This document shows, piece by piece, positions 27,625 through 34,836 of a DNA stretch of 37,298 nt (positions are counted from its first letter, which is position 1; the number at the start of each line of letters is the position of its first letter). Made by a program: the position numbers and the translations under genes. Under the pieces are notes generated by a model. The model was not told the DNA's origin, did no database searches, and was given only the letters and a program-made list of their open reading frames with translations. The stretch is from Vicingaceae bacterium (lineage in GTDB: Bacteria; Bacteroidota; Bacteroidia; Flavobacteriales_E; Vicingaceae): NCBI GenBank assembly GCA_028336925.1, contig JAOKVV010000014.1, positions 1 to 37,298 of the forward strand, in the 5' to 3' direction.

Positions 27625-28324
27625 AAATCATATTTAATTGTACACATGCCATTATAGCAGCAGTTTCAGTTCGCAGTCGCGCATCTCCTAAAGTTACTGA
27701 TTGAAATCCATTTTGTAGCGCAAACTCTACTTCATCTTTACTAAAATCCCCCTCAGGGCCAATTAGCAAGAGGGTCGATTTCGAAGAGTTTACTCGTTTA
27801 TATATTTTTTCTTTTGGTATATCGGGATAGCAATGGGCAATCAAAAGATTGAGGTCTGATGATGAGTGCTGCTCAACTAGAGATTTAAATGTTATTGCTG
27901 ATTTTAAGACAGGAACGTATCGCTTTAGCGATTGTTTCATCGCAGCCACTAAGACTTTTTCCATTCTATCCTCTTTAATTACCTTGCGTTCTGAATTTTT
28001 GGTAACAATAGGAATTATACTTCCAATGCCGATTTCTGTCGCTTTTTCTAAAAACCATTCGTAGCGATTATTATTCTTTGTGGGTGCTACAGCAATCGAA
28101 ATTTGCTCAAATGGGTTCGTCTGAAATTCTTTATTTAGAATAGTGAGTGTACATTTTTTTGGATGAGCATCTAAAATTTCACATTTAAATAAGTTTCCTG
28201 AACCATTTACTACATAAATTTTATCGCCAATTTTAAGACGTAAAACCTTGATAGCGTGTTTGGAATCGTTTTCGTCAAGCGTAATGATCTCAGAAGCTAT
28301 GTTTGTGGCGTAAAATAACAGCAT
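27617..28324 (-). CDS. rsmE: 16S rRNA (uracil(1498)-N(3))-methyltransferase
   Basis: 235 residues, normal for RsmE. The N-terminal PUA-like domain starts MLLFYATNIASEIITLDENDSKHAIKVLRLKIGD..., and the SPOUT knot domain shows IAVAPTKNNNRYEWFLEKATEIG (conserved KA.ELG-like stretch), then the SAM-binding knot LLIGPEGDFSKDEVEFALQNGF and VTLGDARLRTETAAIMA. RsmE methylates N3 of U1498 in 16S rRNA at the decoding site of the assembled 30S subunit. The GPEG loop has Asp after the third Gly where many family members have Gly. First gene of the minus-strand unit rsmE / DUF4159 / PG_1098-type methyltransferase. A TAnnTTTG element lies unusually close to the start codon. Confidence 0.95.
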   Translation of the reverse strand: MLLFYATNIASEIITLDENDSKHAIKVLRLKIGDKIYVVNGSGNLFKCEILDAHPKKCTLTILNKEFQTNPFEQISIAVAPTKNNNRYEWFLEKATEIGIGSIIPIVTKNSERKVIKEDRMEKVLVAAMKQSLKRYVPVLKSAITFKSLVEQHSSSDLNLLIAHCYPDIPKEKIYKRVNSSKSTLLLIGPEGDFSKDEVEFALQNGFQSVTLGDARLRTETAAIMACVQLNMIYD

Positions 28325-28328
28325 ACCA

Positions 28329-28336
28329 CAAAGGTA
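28329..28336 (-). promoter_or_regulatory. Candidate -7 element immediately upstream of rsmE
   Basis: Minus strand TACCTTTG, an exact TAnnTTTG match, ends only four bases before the rsmE ATG. If used, the mRNA would be leaderless or nearly so. It may instead be chance. Confidence 0.3.
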
Positions 28337-28413
28337 ATAACAGGAAAGATATTAACGCCCCTTTTTAAAAAAGGCTTTAATTCATAATTTAGCGGTAAAT
28401 ATAGAACCGATAG

Positions 28414-29898
28414 ATGAAAAAGATTTTAGTAGCCAATAGGGGGGAAATAGCTTTACGAATAATGCGTACTTGCAAAGAAATGGGAATAAAAACAGTAGCT
28501 GTTTTTTCTGAAGCTGATCGAAAGGCACCATTTGTAAAATACGCAGATGAAGCTGTTTTGTTAGGACCTCCTGCTTCATCAGAATCCTATTTGTTAGGTG
28601 ATAAAATTATATCAATTGCAAAGCAATTGCATGTAGATGGTATTCATCCAGGTTATGGATTTTTATCAGAGAACGCAGGGTTTACTAAAAAAGTGACCGA
28701 TGCCGGGATCAAGTTTATTGGACCATCTCCTGAAGCAATGGAGGTAATGGGTAGTAAGTTGGCAGCTAAAGCAGCTGTTAAAAAATACAACATTCCTTTA
28801 GTTCCCGGAACTGATGAAGCCATTACAGATATCGCAGAAGCAAAGCTTCGAGCTATTGAAGTTGGTTTTCCAATATTGGTAAAAGCCTCTGCTGGTGGCG
28901 GGGGCAAAGGAATGCGCATAGTGGAGCGTGTGGAAGATTTTGAAGAACAAATGGACCGGGCGGTTTCAGAAGCAGTTTCTTCTTTTGGAGATGGAGCAGT
29001 TTTTATTGAACGTTATGTAGGTTCACCTCGTCACATTGAGATTCAAATATTAGCTGACCAGCATGGGAATACCCTCTTCTTGCATGAGAGAGAGTGCTCT
29101 ATTCAACGTAGGCACCAAAAAGTAATTGAGGAAGCTCCTTCTGCCGTTTTAACTCCTGAAATTAGAAAAGCAATGGGTGAAGCAGCTGTAAATGTAGCTC
29201 GATCTTGTGATTATGTTGGAGCCGGGACTGTTGAGTTCTTATTGGATGAAAATAAAGACTTTTTCTTTCTAGAGATGAACACTCGATTACAAGTTGAGCA
29301 TCCGGTTACAGAGCAAATTACAGGACTAGATTTAGTTAGAGAGCAAATAAACATCGCAAGAGGAGAAAAGTTAGGATTCACACAAGATGAAATTCCAATG
29401 CACGGACATTCTTTTGAAGTACGTGTTTATGCTGAAGACCCTTTGAATAATTTTTTGCCTGATATTGGTACATTACATACTTATAAAAGGCCACAAGGTT
29501 TAGGCATACGAGTAGATGATGGATTTGAAGAAGGAATGGAAATTCCAATTTATTATGATCCGATGATATCGAAATTGATCACTTTTGGAAAAGATCGTGA
29601 AGAGGCTAGATTAAGAATGATTAGAGCTATAGATGATTATGAAATTAGTGGTGTACAAACAACACTTTCATTTTGCAAGTTTGCTTTACAGCATGATTCT
29701 TTTGTTAGTGGAAATTTTGACACGAATTTTGTAAAAAACTATTATACTCCAGACATATTGAAAGAAAATACGGAAGAGGAGGAGGTTTTGGCCGCTTTGA
29801 TGGCAGCCAAGCTGTTTGAATCAATTAAGAATGAAACTCAAGTAGCTGATTATGAAAAAGGAGTAAGTTTCAAATGGAAAAAGAATAGACTAAACTAA
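28414..29898 (+). CDS. Biotin carboxylase subunit of an acyl-CoA (or acetyl-CoA) carboxylase
   Basis: 494 residues. MKKILVANRGEIALRIMRTCKEMG opens the biotin carboxylase N domain; the ATP-grasp glycine loop SAGGGGKGM is at 159-167; HERECSIQRRHQKVIEEAPS carries the bicarbonate/biotin residues; and EMNTRLQVEHPVTE has the catalytic Glu-Arg set (RLQVEH). It carboxylates biotin on a carrier protein using ATP and bicarbonate. The protein stops ~45 residues after the BC C-terminal domain and has no MKM biotin-attachment motif, so a separate carrier is needed; none is in the window. AccC of acetyl-CoA carboxylase is ~450 residues; the longer tail (EEEVLAALMAAKLFESIKNE) resembles stand-alone acyl-CoA carboxylase BC subunits of Bacteroidota, so partnership with the beta subunit at 12151 is plausible. 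The stop lies four bases from the convergent mutS2-like stop, with no terminator between. Confidence 0.93.
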   Translation: MKKILVANRGEIALRIMRTCKEMGIKTVAVFSEADRKAPFVKYADEAVLLGPPASSESYLLGDKIISIAKQLHVDGIHPGYGFLSENAGFTKKVTDAGIKFIGPSPEAMEVMGSKLAAKAAVKKYNIPLVPGTDEAITDIAEAKLRAIEVGFPILVKASAGGGGKGMRIVERVEDFEEQMDRAVSEAVSSFGDGAVFIERYVGSPRHIEIQILADQHGNTLFLHERECSIQRRHQKVIEEAPSAVLTPEIRKAMGEAAVNVARSCDYVGAGTVEFLLDENKDFFFLEMNTRLQVEHPVTEQITGLDLVREQINIARGEKLGFTQDEIPMHGHSFEVRVYAEDPLNNFLPDIGTLHTYKRPQGLGIRVDDGFEEGMEIPIYYDPMISKLITFGKDREEARLRMIRAIDDYEISGVQTTLSFCKFALQHDSFVSGNFDTNFVKNYYTPDILKENTEEEEVLAALMAAKLFESIKNETQVADYEKGVSFKWKKNRLN

Positions 29899-29902
29899 AT
29901 AG

Positions 29903-32005
29903 TTATAAAATTGAAGCTAGTTTGTTGAGTTGGGTTTTAGTTTTGAAATTACCAAAGGCGACTACAGCTTCTGTTCCATTAATTTCTAAAACTTTGCCAA
30001 CTTGTTTGCCTTCGATTAGTTTAACGGTATCCCCAACTTCTAAAGGTTTTGTGGGTTTTTTAGCTGTCTTCTTTTTATTGCTAGTTTTTTTTACTTTTAC
30101 AGCAGCCTTTAGTCGGGCCTCTTTTTCAGTAGCCTCTAGTTTGTTTTTTTCTATAGCTACGTATTTTTTTAATTCACTTAAAAGAACCTTGTTTCCCTTT
30201 TTGGTTTCATAAGAATTAATAAACTGCAACATTTTTTTTCCGCTTGTTACATATTTATTATTCCGCTCCATTACTTCTTGCTGGCGTTCTAAGCGTTCTT
30301 CGTATTGCTGCTGCTTAAGTTCATAAGCTTTTCGTTCATCTTCAGCAATTAATTTGGCTATTCTGGTTTGGGCGTTAATGGTTTCATAATTTGATTTTTC
30401 TCGTTGTAATTCCGAAATCAGCTTATCCATCTCTATTTTGGTAGAATTCACTTTTTCCTTTGCTAGCTTGATAATATCTTCTTCTATACCATTGATAGTA
30501 GCTACCTCAAATGTAAAGGAAGATCCAGGCTGTCCGATAGACAGTTTATACATTGGTTGTAATGTATCTACATTAAAAAGCATATTTGCATTTAGCGTGT
30601 TGGCTAATTGTGCCGCTTTTAGCTTTATATTTCCATAGTGCGTAGTAATTACACCAAAGCTTTTCTTGGAATAAAGTTTCTCGAAGAACACCTCTGCTAA
30701 TGCTCCTCCTAAGTCAGGATCTGAACCTGTTCCAAATTCATCTAATAGCAGGAGCGTCCTTTTATTGGCCACACTTAAAAAATAATGCATTCGCTTTAAG
30801 CGGTAACTGTACGTGCTCAGTTCATTTTCTATACTTTGATTATCGCCTATGTCGGATAAAATGTGGTGAAACCAGCCGAATTTACTGTTTGCATCTACAG
30901 GAACTAGCAAACCACATTGCATCATTAGTTGTAATAATCCCACCGTTTTCAATGTAATGGATTTACCTCCTGCATTGGGGCCTGAAATCACCAACATTCT
31001 GGTAAATTTATCCATACGAATGGTTTGTGGAAGTGTTGGTTTTTTTAATTCCTCATTCTTTAGCCATAAAAGCGGGTGGTAGGCATTGGTCATTTCTATG
31101 TAACTCTCGTCAATCAATGCGGGTTTTACGCCATTAATAAGTTGAGCATATTTTACTTTTGCCTGAACAAAATCTAATCCGGTTAGCACATTTTGATAAG
31201 CTTCCATAAGCGGGAGTTGGTGCTGAATTTGTGCTGTTAGAACTTTGAAAATTCGATTTATTTCTTTGCGTTCATCATCGAGTAATTGCTCAAGTTCAAA
31301 GTTGAGACTTTGTGTTTCCTCAGGTTCAATGTATGTTAGGAATCCTGTATTTGAGGAGCCTAAAATTTTACCTTTCACTTGTCTTTTATATGAAGAAACA
31401 ATGGAGAGCACTCGTCTATCATTTACTAAACCCTCATTCGATTCAGCTAAATAGCCTTTTGCACGCATTCGCTTTAGTGCGATATCAAAGTTTTTTGTTA
31501 TCTGCTTTCGTATGGCGTTAATGCTCATTCTAATGCGATAAAGCTCCTCCGTAGCATTGTCTTTCACACGCATTTTATTATCGAGTATGCGTTCTATGGC
31601 CTCTACTATTTCAGTAGTGTATTCCGCCTCTTGAATTTGGGCTGAAAGTAGGGGGAACTCTTGATGATTTTTTTGTGTAAATTTCAGTAAATCATTTACT
31701 AATCGACTAACGTATAGTATTTTAATAATGCTTTCTAGTTCTAAAAAAGCTCCTTGCTTTCCTAATATCTTTAATTCATATAATAATTCTTTAAACTCCA
31801 ATCGTGGAAAACGGATGGATTCTTCTCTAATTCGGAGCAATTCGTTTGCCAAAGAAAGGTGGTGCTCGGCACTTTTTAAATTTCTGAGTGGCTTTAGATG
31901 CTCAAATTTTTTCTGTGCGGTTTCGCCATAGCAAAATCCTACTAGTTGATCCCTAATTTCTTTAAAGTTTAAGTCTTCTGCTGTTTGTTCGTCGAAAAGT
32001 ATCAA
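29903..32005 (-). CDS. MutS2-like DNA/ribosome-associated ATPase lacking the Smr nuclease domain
   Basis: 700 residues read from TTG at 32005; the in-frame stop at 32032-32030 and lack of ATG upstream support TTG. Order: MutS core/lever helices (to ~310), ATPase with Walker A ISGPNAGGKS at ~341-349, LLLLDEFGTGSDP (Walker B) near 415, ITTHYGNIK (His switch), long coiled coil at ~515-620, Lys-rich linker, and a KOW-like beta domain (VGDTVKLIEGKQVGKVLEI, VAFGNFKTKTQL) to the end. Canonical MutS2 (~780 residues) continues with a C-terminal Smr domain; here the stop comes where the Smr linker would begin, and no Smr motif is encoded downstream. The short N-terminus lacks the mismatch-recognition domain, as expected for MutS2. 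Possible roles are recombination control or rescue of collided ribosomes; without Smr, cleavage must come from elsewhere if at all. Confidence 0.9.
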   Translation of the reverse strand: MILFDEQTAEDLNFKEIRDQLVGFCYGETAQKKFEHLKPLRNLKSAEHHLSLANELLRIREESIRFPRLEFKELLYELKILGKQGAFLELESIIKILYVSRLVNDLLKFTQKNHQEFPLLSAQIQEAEYTTEIVEAIERILDNKMRVKDNATEELYRIRMSINAIRKQITKNFDIALKRMRAKGYLAESNEGLVNDRRVLSIVSSYKRQVKGKILGSSNTGFLTYIEPEETQSLNFELEQLLDDERKEINRIFKVLTAQIQHQLPLMEAYQNVLTGLDFVQAKVKYAQLINGVKPALIDESYIEMTNAYHPLLWLKNEELKKPTLPQTIRMDKFTRMLVISGPNAGGKSITLKTVGLLQLMMQCGLLVPVDANSKFGWFHHILSDIGDNQSIENELSTYSYRLKRMHYFLSVANKRTLLLLDEFGTGSDPDLGGALAEVFFEKLYSKKSFGVITTHYGNIKLKAAQLANTLNANMLFNVDTLQPMYKLSIGQPGSSFTFEVATINGIEEDIIKLAKEKVNSTKIEMDKLISELQREKSNYETINAQTRIAKLIAEDERKAYELKQQQYEERLERQQEVMERNNKYVTSGKKMLQFINSYETKKGNKVLLSELKKYVAIEKNKLEATEKEARLKAAVKVKKTSNKKKTAKKPTKPLEVGDTVKLIEGKQVGKVLEINGTEAVVAFGNFKTKTQLNKLASIL

Positions 32006-32100
32006 AAATGATGTGCGTTTAGTCCGGTTTTAATGGTTGTTGAACAACTAATTGGTGAATCTGTTTTTTAGTTTTCTAATAAAAAGACAAAACACTCATT

Positions 32101-32108
32101 CAAAGTTA
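32101..32108 (-). promoter_or_regulatory. Candidate -7 element of the mutS2-like gene
   Basis: Minus strand TAACTTTG, an exact TAnnTTTG match, about 95 bases before the TTG start. No TTG at the expected upstream distance was found. Confidence 0.4.
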
Positions 32109-32168
32109 AATCTTTTTTAAAGAGTAGCAGAAGGACTTTGGCTCAATACTGATTTATAGAGTAGGTAC

Positions 32169-32198
32169 AAAAAAAGAGCAGCGACCCCTCGCTGCTCT
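32169..32198 (-). terminator. Intrinsic terminator of the small-RNA candidate
   Basis: AGAGCAGCGA (32175-32184) pairs perfectly with TCGCTGCTCT (32189-32198), loop of four. On the minus strand a seven-T run follows (32175-32169). There is no upstream minus-strand gene for it to serve. An outer 7-bp pairing (32160-32166 with 32208-32214) could compete with or extend the structure. Confidence 0.88.
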
Positions 32199-32250
32199 AA
32201 AAACTAAACCTACTACTTAAATCAAATGAGCTATTCTTAAACTCATTGAC
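32169..32250 (-). ncRNA. Candidate small RNA (about 82 nt) with its own promoter and terminator
   Basis: No gene is encoded on this strand here, yet a complete transcription unit is visible. A promoter with TTG, 19 bases and TATATTTG (32284-32255, minus) predicts a start near 32250. The RNA would begin with an imperfect hairpin (TCAATGAG at 32249-32242 with CTCATTTGA at 32230-32222), run through a 23-base unpaired U/G-rich linker containing GTAGTAGG (32221-32199), and end in a GC-rich terminator hairpin (32198-32175) with seven T. This hairpin-linker-terminator layout is common among trans-acting bacterial small RNAs. An alternative is a short leader for the mutS2-like gene ending by attenuation, but that gene has its own candidate promoter further downstream. 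I do not recognise a named RNA family. Transcription is unproven. Confidence 0.6.
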
Positions 32251-32254
32251 GAAG

Positions 32255-32284
32255 CAAATATAAGATGTTTTTTTAAATTTGCAA
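32255..32284 (-). promoter_or_regulatory. Full Bacteroidota-type promoter for the small-RNA candidate
   Basis: On the minus strand, TTG (32284-32282), a 19-base spacer and TATATTTG (32262-32255). This is the best promoter match in the window: both boxes exact and spacing ideal. Confidence 0.65.
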
Positions 32285-32349
32285 TAAAAAAGTTAGACGA
32301 AATACATTTTTTTATCGCTTAGTGACCTTATTTAATCTTTTTTTTAATT

Positions 32350-32382
32350 TTGCTCCTATTCCTGATTGCTTATATATCTTTG
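32350..32382 (+). promoter_or_regulatory. Candidate promoter of the DUF3817 gene
   Basis: TTG (32350-32352), 22-base spacer, then TATCTTTG (32375-32382), an exact TAnnTTTG match. The ATG at 32395 is 12 bases further, giving a very short leader. Confidence 0.55.
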
Positions 32383-32394
32383 TAAAAAAAAGAA

Positions 32395-32703
32395 ATGGAT
32401 CAAAATAAGCTCTTATCTACCTTCAGAAAAATAAGCATTGCAGAGGGGATTTCCTTTTTGTTGTTGGTTTTTATTGCGATGCCTTTTAAATATGTGTTGG
32501 ATATTCCTGAACTAGTAAAATACGTAGGGTGGTTACATGGATTTTTATTTATACTTTATGGCGTTTATTTATTATTAGTTACTTTAAAGTTTAAGTGGCC
32601 GTTAGAGCGTTTTATTATAGGGTTCTTCTCTTCTTTACTTCCTTTCGGACCTTTTTTGTTTGAAAGAACGCTTAAAAAGGAATATGGGCAAATTATATTC
32701 TAG
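32395..32703 (+). CDS. DUF3817 family small membrane protein
   Basis: 102 residues with three hydrophobic spans at ~13-33, 43-64 and 72-90. The motifs FRKISIAEGISFLLLVFIAMPFKY, VGWLHGFLFILYGVYLL and a basic C-terminus after PFGPFLFERTLKKEY match the DUF3817 pattern (WLHG is the most conserved part). An inner-membrane protein of unknown function; in some bacteria it lies next to transporters, but not here. It has its own promoter-like sequence and a downstream hairpin, so probably monocistronic. Confidence 0.9.
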   Translation: MDQNKLLSTFRKISIAEGISFLLLVFIAMPFKYVLDIPELVKYVGWLHGFLFILYGVYLLLVTLKFKWPLERFIIGFFSSLLPFGPFLFERTLKKEYGQIIF

Positions 32704-32724
32704 GTATTTTATAAATTGTATCTA

Positions 32725-32753
32725 CACAAACAAGCCTGATTGCTTTGTTTGTG
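32725..32753 (+). terminator. Hairpin after the DUF3817 gene, possible terminator
   Basis: CACAAACAAGC (32725-32735) pairs with GCTTTGTTTGTG (32742-32753) with a single-base bulge and a six-base loop. Only a mixed A/T stretch follows, not a clean T-run, so termination is likely but not certain. Confidence 0.5.
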
Positions 32754-32821
32754 ATATTTAACTATTTTATTTGTTTTGATTATCAAGGCATTAAATTCTG
32801 TGGTTTTGCAATTCAAATGCT

Positions 32822-32829
32822 TAATTTTG
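32822..32829 (+). promoter_or_regulatory. Candidate -7 element of the DEAD-like gene
   Basis: TAATTTTG, an exact TAnnTTTG match, 26 bases before the GTG start at 32855. The nearest TTG is 13 bases upstream, too close for the usual spacing. Confidence 0.45.
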
Positions 32830-32854
32830 CCAACCATTAACAAAAATCAATAGC

Positions 32855-34174
32855 GTGTCATTAGATTCATTAAAAATTAATAAGCAGTTAAAGTTAGCCC
32901 TCAACTCTAAGGGAATTCATCACCCTACTGCGGTTCAAGCTCAAACCATTAATAGAATTGTTGGTGGACACGATGTAGTAGCAACAGCACCTGAAGCTAC
33001 CGGTAAAACTACCGCGGTAGTAATGGGTGTGATTTCTAAGCTTATTTATGCTAAAGGAGATGCTCCTAGAGCATTAATTTTAGTTCCTACTCAAGAAAAG
33101 GTAGAAGATTTAGTAGTGCTTTTTGAGGAACTAGGGGTAAATACAGACTTACGTGTAGAAACCATTCGAAAGGGAAGTAATTTTGACTTTATGCGTGATA
33201 TATTGGCAGAAGGCGTGGATGTAGTAATTGCTACACCTGAGCGTTTACAGCCTTTTTATTACAAAACAGGTATAAATATTACTCAGATTGAGATTTTTGT
33301 TATTGATGGAGCTGACCACATTACTAGATTAGGTACCCATACTGCCACTAAACAATTAGGCGAAAATGTACCTGAAAAAGCACAACACGTGGTGTTTACA
33401 GAAGTAATTCACCCAAAGGTGGAGCACATGATTGAAGATTTTCTACGTTTTCCGGCATTTATAGAAGTGAAGGTTGATAAACAAGTTGATTTAGAAATAA
33501 TTGACTCCTTAGTTTATGAAGTAAGAAACTTTAAAACAAAGCTAAATTTAATTAATGTGCTTGCAAATGATGCATTGACGTATCATAAAATGCTAATATT
33601 TGTGAATAATAAACTAAACGCAAGTAAAGTTTATAAAAGTCTAGAAAAACGAAATTCAGGGCAGGTAGTGTTACTAAATGCTCCTTTCTTTGATCAGCGA
33701 AGCGTTAGTAATTTAGAAGACTTTAAAGAGGAGGAGTATTACAGGATTTGTGTAGTCTCTACCGAAGATTTAGAACAGACACTAGATCTAGGTGGTGTAT
33801 CTCATTTGATTCATTTCGATTTAAAGGACTATAAAGATACCATCATTAACAGAATAGTAAAACAAGAGAATACTTTAAAGGATGCATTAGCGCTATTTTT
33901 TGCCACAGAAAATGAAGTAAGTACCCTTCGAAAAATAGAACAAACCGTTGGTATTTCTATAACTATAGAGGAGCTACCAATAGGAACTATTATAGAAGGA
34001 GAGGCAGAACGTGTTGAAGTGGAAGAAGAGTCAGTATTAAGTGACGACCCAAATAAGGGAGCTTTTCATAAAAAGAAAGAGAAAAATTCCAAAGACTATA
34101 ATTACGGGATTAAGGACAAAGTTGAAAAGTTTGGCCGCTATAAAAAGAAGAAAGGAAAACGCAAGAATAAGTAG
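32855..34174 (+). CDS. Degenerate DEAD-box helicase-like protein (pseudo-helicase)
   Basis: 439 residues from GTG at 32855; no in-frame ATG precedes the conserved N-terminus. The two-RecA-domain layout of DEAD-box proteins is clear: Q motif PTAVQ at 24-28, ILVPTQ at 75-80 (Ia), IATPERL at 125-131 (Ib), LIFVNNK at 247-253 (IV). Walker A is kept only as APEATGKT (45-52), with the usual glycine replaced by Ala. Motif II is DGAD (151-154), so the catalytic Glu is gone. SAT (motif III) is replaced by FTE near 181, motif V by STEDLEQTLDL, and the HRxGRxGR motif VI by NRIVKQENT (332-340), removing both arginine fingers. ATP hydrolysis and unwinding should therefore be impaired, though ATP and RNA binding may remain. 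The C-terminus is a Lys-rich tail (KKEKNSKDY, YKKKKGKRKNK) suited to RNA binding. I infer a regulatory or structural RNA-binding role. Confidence 0.82.
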   Translation: MSLDSLKINKQLKLALNSKGIHHPTAVQAQTINRIVGGHDVVATAPEATGKTTAVVMGVISKLIYAKGDAPRALILVPTQEKVEDLVVLFEELGVNTDLRVETIRKGSNFDFMRDILAEGVDVVIATPERLQPFYYKTGINITQIEIFVIDGADHITRLGTHTATKQLGENVPEKAQHVVFTEVIHPKVEHMIEDFLRFPAFIEVKVDKQVDLEIIDSLVYEVRNFKTKLNLINVLANDALTYHKMLIFVNNKLNASKVYKSLEKRNSGQVVLLNAPFFDQRSVSNLEDFKEEEYYRICVVSTEDLEQTLDLGGVSHLIHFDLKDYKDTIINRIVKQENTLKDALALFFATENEVSTLRKIEQTVGISITIEELPIGTIIEGEAERVEVEEESVLSDDPNKGAFHKKKEKNSKDYNYGIKDKVEKFGRYKKKKGKRKNK

Positions 34175-34582
34175 TAATCAAATTTAACTTCATTTACCTA
34201 GTAAATTTTGTGATGTTTTTCCTTTTGATAGTAAAGATAGGTCCTGGGCCTCTTTTTAGCGGGAAGATCAAACCTGTGAATAATTTGACCTGAGTTTATC
34301 GCTAAGTATTAGGTATTTTATTTTCGTTTAGTAACTGATTTTATAATAAAAGGCCTTGAAAAGGCCACAAGAATTTAGAATTTAAGCCTTTGAAAGTTTG
34401 GCCGATTTGCTTCTATAATGATCTAAATTCGTTCCTTTTTGACATCTTATATAAATATTCTGCTTATTACAAGATAGCTTGGCGTTTACCACTTATAATG
34501 TAAAAAAAGTGAGAATTATTCTAAAAGAGATCCTTTTTACTAATAATTGGAATGACTCGCTCCGAAAAATTGATGAGATCCG

Positions 34583-34601
34583 TTAAACCTCTTAGGTTTA
34601 A
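34583..34601. repeat. Palindrome TTAAACCT / AGGTTTAA
   Basis: Perfect 8-bp inverted repeat with three-base loop CTT. AAACCT-type hairpins of this kind are frequent in Bacteroidota intergenic DNA; whether this one is repeated elsewhere in the genome cannot be seen here. Confidence 0.5.
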
Positions 34602-34639
34602 AGAGTAATTTGTAGAATTTTTTTCACCGCCTTGAATTT

Positions 34640-34659
34640 CCTGCCTGCGGCAAAGCAGG
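34640..34659. repeat. REP-like palindrome CCTGC ... GCAGG
   Basis: CCTGC and GCAGG flank a ten-base centre that itself contains TGCC/GGCA. It resembles a decayed form of the CCTGCC(x)GGCAGG-type palindromes scattered in many Bacteroidota genomes, and it is locally GC-rich against an AT-rich background. Confidence 0.45.
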
Positions 34660-34667
34660 TTGATTCA

Positions 34668-34697
34668 TTTTGAACTATTGCTTGTTCCTGTTCAAAA
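34668..34697. repeat. Inverted repeat TTTTGAAC / GTTCAAAA
   Basis: Perfect 8-bp arms (34668-34675 and 34690-34697) with a 14-base loop, nine bases after the REP-like palindrome. Together they look like the remains of a small repeated element. Confidence 0.45.
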
Positions 34698-34836
34698 GGA
34701 GGAAAGACACAAGAAAATAATTAAAAGTTTGTTTTTCAATTACTTAAAAATCTGGGAGCAACGTAAATTAGTACTTGTTTTAAATTCTAAACTTTTATTG
34801 GGAAGTAGTGTATTCGAATATTTTTACCCTACTAGT

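Larger units (their letters stand above)
34175..34836. other. Gene-free intergenic region with scattered palindromes
   Basis: About 660 bases between the convergent DEAD-like gene and the secreted protein gene. No convincing reading frame: the one open frame (34660-34887) starts with TTG, has no recognisable motif and runs into the neighbour antisense. Small palindromes occur at 34192-34206 (ATTTAC/GTAAAT), 34352-34366 (GGCCTT/AAGGCC, terminator-like on the minus strand), 34583-34601, 34640-34659 and 34668-34697. It may hold a decayed element or REP-type repeats; nothing else is visible. Confidence 0.6.

Noticed and set aside
32855-34174. DEAD-like gene as a pseudogene
   Set aside because: The frame is intact over the full expected length with a promoter-like element and coherent RecA-fold motifs, so motif loss looks selected and not decay.
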